A stretch of DNA of 32,642 bases from Methylocystis sp. (lineage in GTDB: Bacteria; Pseudomonadota; Alphaproteobacteria; Rhizobiales; Beijerinckiaceae): contig JACOWC010000086.1 of assembly GCA_016177005.1 (NCBI GenBank), positions 1-32,642 on the forward strand, written 5' to 3'. Shown here in pieces: positions 28,173-32,642 of the stretch (the stretch's first letter is position 1; each line of letters opens with the position of its first letter). A model generated the notes under the pieces. That model was not told where the DNA came from. It made no database searches and was given only the letters and a program-made list of their open reading frames with translations. The position numbers and the translations under genes were made by a program.

Positions 28173-29408
28173 GCCGCCCGCCATCGCGGCGGCGACGATC
28201 TGATGCGCCTCTTCCGTCACCGGCGGCATGTCGCGCAGCGCCTGGATGACGCCGCGGATTTCCGCTTCGTTATGATTGGCGGAGAAGAAGAAGCGCAGCC
28301 GCGGCCCGTCCTTCGGCACGCCGATGCGCACCACCGGGGGAACGTAATAGCCGTTCGCCAGCAAATGCTGAGACGCCCACATCGTCTCGACGTCGCTCGA
28401 AAACAGGATCGGCACGACGCCGCGGCCGATCGCTGGCCCGGTGGAGAAGCCCGATTCATGCGCGACCGTGCGAAAGAGCTCGGCGTTGCTCGCGAGTTTG
28501 GCGATGCGCCACGTCTCCTCCTGCATCAGCCGCAGCGCGGTGCGCGCGGCGGCGAGAATGACCGGCGACAGGCCGACGCTGTAGACGAAGCCCGGCAGCG
28601 TATAGCGGAACCAGTCGATGACCTGCTTCTTGCCGCAGACATAGCCGCCGCAGGACGCGAGCGTTTTCGACATGGTGCCGACGATGAGGTCGATGCGCGC
28701 GGGGTCGACGCCCTGATGTTCGGCGAGACCGCGGCCCGTCGCGCCCAGGACGCCGAGCGAATGCGCTTCGTCGACCAGGAGCCAGACCTGGTATTTTTCC
28801 TTGATCGCCAAGAGGCGCGGCAGGTCGGCGGTGTCGCCGTCCATGCTGTAGACGCCTTCGACGACGACCAGGACGTTGCGATATTCCTCGCGATGGCGCG
28901 CGAGCAGATGATCGAGATGGTCGAAGTCGTTGTGGCGGAACTTGATGACTTGAGCCGGCGCGCCGTCGGCGCCGGCGACGATGCTGTTATGGGCGAGTTC
29001 GTCGATGAAGATCGCGTCGCGCTTGCCGCTCATCAGCCAGGCGATCGTCGTGACGTTGGAGAGATAGCCCGAGACGAGGGTCAGCGCGCTTTCCATGCCA
29101 AGGAATTCGGCGATCTCGGCCTCGAACGGCCGATGCGTCGTGCGCTCGCCGCCGACAAGCCTTGAGGCCAGAGCGCCGATGCCAAGCCCATCGATCTCGC
29201 GCTTCGCCTCCTCGCGAATCCGAGGGTGATTCGCCAGGCCGAGATAGTCGTAATTGGCGAAGCTGACGAAATGCTTGCCCTGCGCCTCGAATTCGGCCCG
29301 CAGCCGGTCGATCTGAGCGAAAAACGGATCGCTGAACTCCAGCAAGGCGTTGCCAGCGAAACGGAACCGTCTTGCCGCATAATCCTCTAGGCTCTTATGC
29401 TTCGTCAC
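28170..29408 (-). CDS. spt: Alpha-oxoamine synthase, probable serine palmitoyltransferase
   Basis: Enzymes of this PLP-dependent family condense an amino acid with an acyl thioester; serine plus palmitoyl-CoA or acyl-ACP gives 3-ketosphinganine, the first step of sphingolipid synthesis. The 412-residue protein shows SFANYDYLGLANHP (49-62), a probable PLP-stacking histidine H140 in DELAHNS, DEAHSLGVLG (213-222) with the ring-nitrogen aspartate D213 and H216, and the Schiff-base lysine K248 in GTMSKTLASCGGYVCG. The start is GTG 29408 with only a weak ribosome-binding site. The wider family includes BioF, Kbl and HemA. No biotin, threonine or heme genes are near, while ceramide-type acyltransferase, desaturase and hydroxylase genes follow, so serine palmitoyltransferase is the best call. 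The final stop lies in a repeat end. Confidence 0.82.
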   Translation of the reverse strand: MTKHKSLEDYAARRFRFAGNALLEFSDPFFAQIDRLRAEFEAQGKHFVSFANYDYLGLANHPRIREEAKREIDGLGIGALASRLVGGERTTHRPFEAEIAEFLGMESALTLVSGYLSNVTTIAWLMSGKRDAIFIDELAHNSIVAGADGAPAQVIKFRHNDFDHLDHLLARHREEYRNVLVVVEGVYSMDGDTADLPRLLAIKEKYQVWLLVDEAHSLGVLGATGRGLAEHQGVDPARIDLIVGTMSKTLASCGGYVCGKKQVIDWFRYTLPGFVYSVGLSPVILAAARTALRLMQEETWRIAKLASNAELFRTVAHESGFSTGPAIGRGVVPILFSSDVETMWASQHLLANGYYVPPVVRIGVPKDGPRLRFFFSANHNEAEIRGVIQALRDMPPVTEEAHQIVAAAMAGG

Positions 29409-29646
29409 TTATTCCGCAGTCCCTGATAACGGGCGCGCCGCGCGCTATGAGCGAAGAACTCGGGCCGCAAGCGCCCAAGCGTTGATCCGGCTGCTTATCA
29501 TTCCCGCCCCGTCTGCGCCAGCGGGCGGCGGGCCGGCCGGCAGGGCGCCGAGCGCACGCTCGGACGCCGCTGCGTCGCCAAGGCGCTTGCGAGGCTGTCG
29601 CTTGCGAGGCTGGTGAAGTCGCGCGCAAAGCTCTATCCCCAAGCGC

Positions 29647-30312
29647 ATGTCGCGCGATATCGCTCAACCCGCCCCGCCGCCCGCCGATGGCGCAATGCGT
29701 CTTTGCGTCGAGAATCTCAGCGTGTCGCGCGGGGGACGCCTCATTCTCGATCGCCTGAGCTTTTCAGTGTCCTCCGGCCAAGCTCTCGTGGTGTCCGGCC
29801 CCAACGGCGCCGGAAAATCGACGCTTCTGCGCGCCTTGGCCGGGCTCCTTCCGCATATGGCCGGCTCCATTGCTCTCGCCGGCGGGCCGAGCGATGTCGA
29901 GTTGCCGCAGCAGGCGCACTATCTTGCGCATAGCGACGGATTGAAGTCGGCGCTCACCGTCGAGGAGAACCTCGATTTCTGGTCGCGCTATCTCGGTCAA
30001 GAGCCCGACCCGCGCAACCGTTCGGTCGACGCCGCGCTCGCGGTGGTCGGCCTTTGCCGTATCGCCGGCGCGCCGGTCGGGGCGCTGTCCGCCGGCCAGA
30101 AGCGGCGCGTGGCGCTGGCGCGTCTCCTTGTCGCCTTTCGACCGCTATGGCTGCTCGACGAGCCGCTGACCGCGCTCGACCGCGCGTCGCGCGAAAAATT
30201 CGCCGCCGCCATGCGCGACCATTGCGCTGAGGGCGGACTGATCGTTGCCGCGACCCATGAGCCGCTGGGGCTTGATGAGGCGTCAACGCTGGCTCTGGGC
30301 AGCGCCGCATGA
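29647..30312 (+). CDS. ccmA: Cytochrome c biogenesis ATP-binding export protein CcmA
   Basis: CcmA is the ATPase of the CcmABCD complex, which releases heme-loaded CcmE during c-type cytochrome maturation. The 221-residue protein has Walker A GPNGAGKST (51-59), the ABC signature in the CcmA form LSAGQ (147-151), Walker B WLLDEP (168-173) and the switch histidine in ATHEP. The first 16 residues are not conserved; ATG 29695 (MRLCVENLSV) is an alternative start, and neither has a clear ribosome-binding site. It overlaps ccmB by 4 bases and diverges from the serine palmitoyltransferase-like gene. Confidence 0.95.
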   Translation: MSRDIAQPAPPPADGAMRLCVENLSVSRGGRLILDRLSFSVSSGQALVVSGPNGAGKSTLLRALAGLLPHMAGSIALAGGPSDVELPQQAHYLAHSDGLKSALTVEENLDFWSRYLGQEPDPRNRSVDAALAVVGLCRIAGAPVGALSAGQKRRVALARLLVAFRPLWLLDEPLTALDRASREKFAAAMRDHCAEGGLIVAATHEPLGLDEASTLALGSAA

Positions 30313-30980
30313 GCGCCCCGCTCGCCGCCCTTTTCCTGCGCGAATGGCGCGTCGCGCGCCGCATCGGCGGCTCCGGCGCGATGGGCGTCGTGTTCTTCCT
30401 GACGCTGGTCGCGATCGTTCCCTTCGCGGTCGGACCGGACCCCAATCTTCTCGCCCGCATCGGGCCGGCGATCCTGTGGATCGCGGCGCTGCTGGCGACG
30501 CTGCTCTGTCTCGACCGCCTGTTTCAGGCCGACGCCGAGGACGGCTCCCTCGATCTCTTCCATCTCGCCGAGACGCCGCTCGAACTGGCGGTGCTGGTCA
30601 AATGCGCCGCGCATTGGGCGGCGACCGGCCTGCCGCTCATTCTCGCCGCGCCGTTTCTCGGCCTGATGCTGCAACAGGAGACGATGGCGCTTTGGGGCGT
30701 CGTCGCGACGCTCCTTGTCGGCACGCCGGCGCTGACTTTGATCGGCGCCATCGGCGCGGCGGCGACCGTCACCGTGCGGCGCGGCGGCCTGCTGATGGCG
30801 CTGCTCGTCCTGCCGCTGACCATTCCGGTGCTGATCTTCGGCGTCTCCGCTGCGGAGGCGGCAAGCGGCGGAACCGTGCCCTTCTCTGCGCCCTTTGCAA
30901 TTCTTTGCGCGATCACGCTCGCCGCTCTCGCGCTTTGCCCCTTCGCGGCCGCCGCGGCGCTGCGCTATTTGGGGGAGTAG
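30309..30980 (+). CDS. ccmB: Heme exporter/release permease CcmB
   Basis: CcmB is the inner-membrane partner of CcmA. The 223-residue protein begins with the cytosolic amphipathic LFLREWRVARRIGG and has about six membrane segments (roughly 24-41, 48-67, 99-118, 126-148, 156-178, 194-218). FQADAEDGSLDLFHLAETPLE lies between segments two and three, a strongly conserved CcmB motif. Its ATG overlaps the ccmA stop (ATGA), implying coupled translation. ccmC, ccmD and ccmG, which often follow, are not here: the next gene is convergent and begins 12 bases on. Confidence 0.95.
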   Translation: MSAPLAALFLREWRVARRIGGSGAMGVVFFLTLVAIVPFAVGPDPNLLARIGPAILWIAALLATLLCLDRLFQADAEDGSLDLFHLAETPLELAVLVKCAAHWAATGLPLILAAPFLGLMLQQETMALWGVVATLLVGTPALTLIGAIGAAATVTVRRGGLLMALLVLPLTIPVLIFGVSAAEAASGGTVPFSAPFAILCAITLAALALCPFAAAAALRYLGE

Positions 30981-30992
30981 CCTCCCCCCTGC

Positions 30993-31796
30993 TCATCCGC
31001 CCCAAGTCGCTGGCCGCTTCTCCAGAAAGGCCGCGACGCCCTCCTTGGCGTCTTCAGCCAGCATATTCTTGACCATCACCGCGCTCGCCAGCTCATAGGC
31101 GTCAGTGAGCGATTTCTCACGCTGGGCATAGAACGCCTTCTTGCCAAAGCGGATCGCCTGCGGGGATTTCCTGGCGATCGATTGCGCCAGCGCCAGCGCG
31201 CCGGCCCGCGCGCCATCGGCTGAAAGGCGGTTGACGAGGCCGATGCGCAGCGCCACTTCGGCGCCGATGGGGACGCCGGTCAGCAGCATCTCCATCGCAT
31301 GTTTCGGCGCGACGCTCCGTGAGAGCGCGACGGCCGGCGTCGAGCAGAACAGGCCGATATCGACGCCCGGCGTGCAGAAGCGCGCCAGCGGCCCGGCGAC
31401 GGCGAGATCGCAGCTGGCGACAAGCTGGCAGCCGGCGGCCGTGGCGATCTCGTCGACGGCGGCGACGACCGGCTGAGGCAATCCCACGATTTTCTGCATC
31501 AGCGCCGAGCACGCTTGCATCGTCTTCTCGAAGAAGGCGCGGCCGAGGTCGGGATCATTGCGATGCGCCGTCAGCTCCTTGAGGTCATGGCCGGCGCAAA
31601 AGGCGGGTCCTTCCGCCTGCAGCATGACGACGCGGACGTCCTTGCTGGCGGCGAGCGCGTCGAGCCCGCCAGAGAGGGCCTCGATCATCGCGAGAGATAG
31701 AGCGTTGCGCGAGGCGGGGCTGTTCAGCGTGAGGGTGGCGACGCCGGCCTCAGTCTCCAGCGTCACGCGCGCGATTATGTCGGCGTCGGTGGTCAT
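30993..31796 (-). CDS. Enoyl-CoA hydratase/isomerase-family protein, ECHDC3-like, lacking the catalytic glutamates
   Basis: This crotonase-fold protein of about 267 residues resembles mammalian ECHDC3. TAAGCQLVASCD, TPGVDIGLFCSTP and the final FLEKRPATW are near-identical patterns. The oxyanion-hole motifs are present (AFCAGHDLKE and TAAGC). The two glutamates that activate water in true enoyl-CoA hydratases are replaced by glutamine (GCQLV) and glycine (TPGVD). Ordinary hydratase activity is therefore unlikely, while another acyl-CoA reaction is possible. ATG 31796 (MTTDADI) and ATG 31808 are both in frame. The second directly follows the T-run of the upstream terminator, so I prefer 31796. 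Convergent with ccmB. Confidence 0.88.
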   Translation of the reverse strand: MTTDADIIARVTLETEAGVATLTLNSPASRNALSLAMIEALSGGLDALAASKDVRVVMLQAEGPAFCAGHDLKELTAHRNDPDLGRAFFEKTMQACSALMQKIVGLPQPVVAAVDEIATAAGCQLVASCDLAVAGPLARFCTPGVDIGLFCSTPAVALSRSVAPKHAMEMLLTGVPIGAEVALRIGLVNRLSADGARAGALALAQSIARKSPQAIRFGKKAFYAQREKSLTDAYELASAVMVKNMLAEDAKEGVAAFLEKRPATWGG

Positions 31797-31808
31797 CGCT
31801 TCGAACAT

Positions 31809-31842
31809 AAAAGCCGGCGGCCGGAATCCAAAGGTCGCCGGC
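31809..31842 (-). terminator. Rho-independent terminator after the penicillin-binding protein gene
   Basis: On the minus strand, GCCGGCGACC and GGCCGCCGGC form a ten-base stem with one mismatch around a ten-base loop, followed at once by TTTT. It lies 14 bases after the penicillin-binding protein stop and just before the ECHDC3-like gene. Confidence 0.7.
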
Positions 31843-31855
31843 CGCAGCGTTCGGT

Positions 31856-32642
31856 CTAATAAAGTCCGCCGGTGCCGCTGCCGACCTGCTGATCCACGTC
31901 ATGGGGCGTATCGAGCGCACGCGGGCCGCCGCCGCCGGAATAGGCGTCAGGCGGCGCCGTGCCGGGCTTGAACGCTTCGAGGATGGTTCCGGGTCCCGAC
32001 GACCGCAGCCCCGAATGCACGTCGATGGAAATGAGCTTGATCCCCGGCGGCACGCGGAACGGCGTGTCCGGCTTGTCCTTCAGAGCCACCGTCATGAAGT
32101 CGCGGAAGATCGGCGCGGCGAATTGCGCGGCCTGGGCGTGGCTGCCGAGCGAGCGCGGCCGATCGTAGCCGATGAAGACGCCGACCGCGAGATCGGGAGA
32201 GAAGCCGACGAACCAGAGATCCTTGGCTTCGTTGGTCGTGCCGGTCTTGCCGGCGAGATGCTTGCCGACCGACCTGATCGAGGCGCCGGTGCCGCGCTGG
32301 ATCACGCCCTCCATGATCGAAGTGATCTGATAGGCGGTCAGCGGATCGAGCACCTGTTCGCGCTTGTCGATGAGTTTCGGTTCGAGCTGGTTTTCCCATT
32401 GCGCCGCATCGCAGCCGATGCATTGGCGCTCGTCGTGGCGGTAGAGCGTCTTGCCCCAGCGATCCTGAATGCGGTCGATCAGCGTCGGCTTGATGCGCTT
32501 GCCGCCATTCGCCAGCATCGAATAGCCGGTGACCATACGCAAAAGCGTGGTTTCGCCGGCGCCGAGCGCCATCGAGAGATAGGGCGTCATCTCGTCATAG
32601 ACGCCGAAGCGCTTGGCGTATTCGGCGATGAGCGGCATGCCG
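31856..32642 (-). CDS. mrcA: Class A penicillin-binding protein 1A, C-terminal part (partial)
   Basis: Class A PBPs polymerise and cross-link peptidoglycan at the inner membrane. The 262 codons present cover the end of the transpeptidase domain. TPYLSMALGAGETTLLRMV and YSMLANGGKRIKPTLIDRI are typical PBP1A segments, and the third active-site motif is KTGTT in AGKTGTTNEAKDLWFVGFS. The catalytic Ser-x-x-Lys and the glycosyltransferase domain would lie beyond the right edge. The C-terminal tail is Gly/Pro-rich (PDAYSGGGGPRALD) and ends GSGTGGLY. Two cysteines (QCIGCDAAQW) lie in the insert region characteristic of alphaproteobacterial PBP1A. Confidence 0.92.
   Translation of the reverse strand, partial: GMPLIAEYAKRFGVYDEMTPYLSMALGAGETTLLRMVTGYSMLANGGKRIKPTLIDRIQDRWGKTLYRHDERQCIGCDAAQWENQLEPKLIDKREQVLDPLTAYQITSIMEGVIQRGTGASIRSVGKHLAGKTGTTNEAKDLWFVGFSPDLAVGVFIGYDRPRSLGSHAQAAQFAAPIFRDFMTVALKDKPDTPFRVPPGIKLISIDVHSGLRSSGPGTILEAFKPGTAPPDAYSGGGGPRALDTPHDVDQQVGSGTGGLY

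Noticed and set aside
28170-29408. BioF, Kbl or HemA identity for the alpha-oxoamine synthase
   Set aside because: Not excluded by motifs alone, but no biotin, threonine or heme genes are near and the downstream genes fit sphingolipid synthesis.
29409-29646. A small gene (for example an acyl carrier protein) between the synthase gene and ccmA
   Set aside because: The open frame there is Arg/Ala-rich, has no DSL phosphopantetheine motif and overlaps both neighbours; it is treated as a divergent promoter region.

Overview
The window is GC-rich, densely coded DNA from an alphaproteobacterium, most likely of the order Hyphomicrobiales (Rhizobiales). A methanotroph- or Beijerinckia-like genome would fit, but that placement is a guess from gene order and repeat style. 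Evidence for the class includes the nth/DUF2244 pair, a GAF-type ptsP upstream of prfA, heparinase II/III before purH, ccmAB, and several families of intergenic palindromic repeats. No rRNA, tRNA, CRISPR array, phage or complete insertion sequence was seen.

Layout, left to right. 1-1379 (-) is the N-terminal half of glnE, running off the left edge. 1573-2421 (+) is a DUF815 ATPase. 2524-3228 (-) nth and 3275-3766 (+) DUF2244 are divergent. 3991-4635 (-) is a DedA protein, 4751-5110 (-) a conserved unknown, and 5546-5986 (-) glyoxalase I. 6102-7501 (+) is a cation diffusion facilitator with a one-base frameshift, followed by xseB and a DUF2235 hydrolase. 9555-10178 (+) is a secreted transglutaminase-like cysteine peptidase, convergent with a gamma-carbonic anhydrase-like protein. 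10929-12647 (+) heparinase II/III precedes purH (12791-14383). Two small exported proteins face a shared terminator. prfA and ptsP lie on the minus strand. 19317-22086 (+) is a membrane-anchored PAS-GGDEF-EAL gene broken by a deletion that removes the GGDEF signature. A DsbA-family isomerase and ligA follow.

The most notable region is 25127-29408 (-). It reads, in transcription order: an alpha-oxoamine synthase resembling serine palmitoyltransferase, a GNAT-type acyltransferase resembling the bacterial ceramide synthase, a desaturase very like animal dihydroceramide delta-4 desaturase (DEGS1), and a hydroxylase very like the yeast/animal sphingolipid fatty acid 2-hydroxylase (Scs7/FA2H). The last three genes overlap or nearly abut. 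Together they suggest a bacterial pathway for unsaturated, 2-hydroxylated ceramides that combines a bacterial acylation enzyme with two eukaryote-like tailoring enzymes. A 3-ketosphinganine reductase and head-group genes are not in the window.

The right end carries ccmA-ccmB (+), a convergent ECHDC3-like enoyl-CoA hydratase homologue lacking both catalytic glutamates, and the C-terminal part of a class A penicillin-binding protein (-) running off the right edge. The intergenic space is rich in repeats. One family of about 118 bp has CTAG-type ends that supply the stop codons of flanking genes. A separate MITE-like element of about 190 bp with 14-bp inverted ends lies between the EAL gene and the DsbA-family gene.
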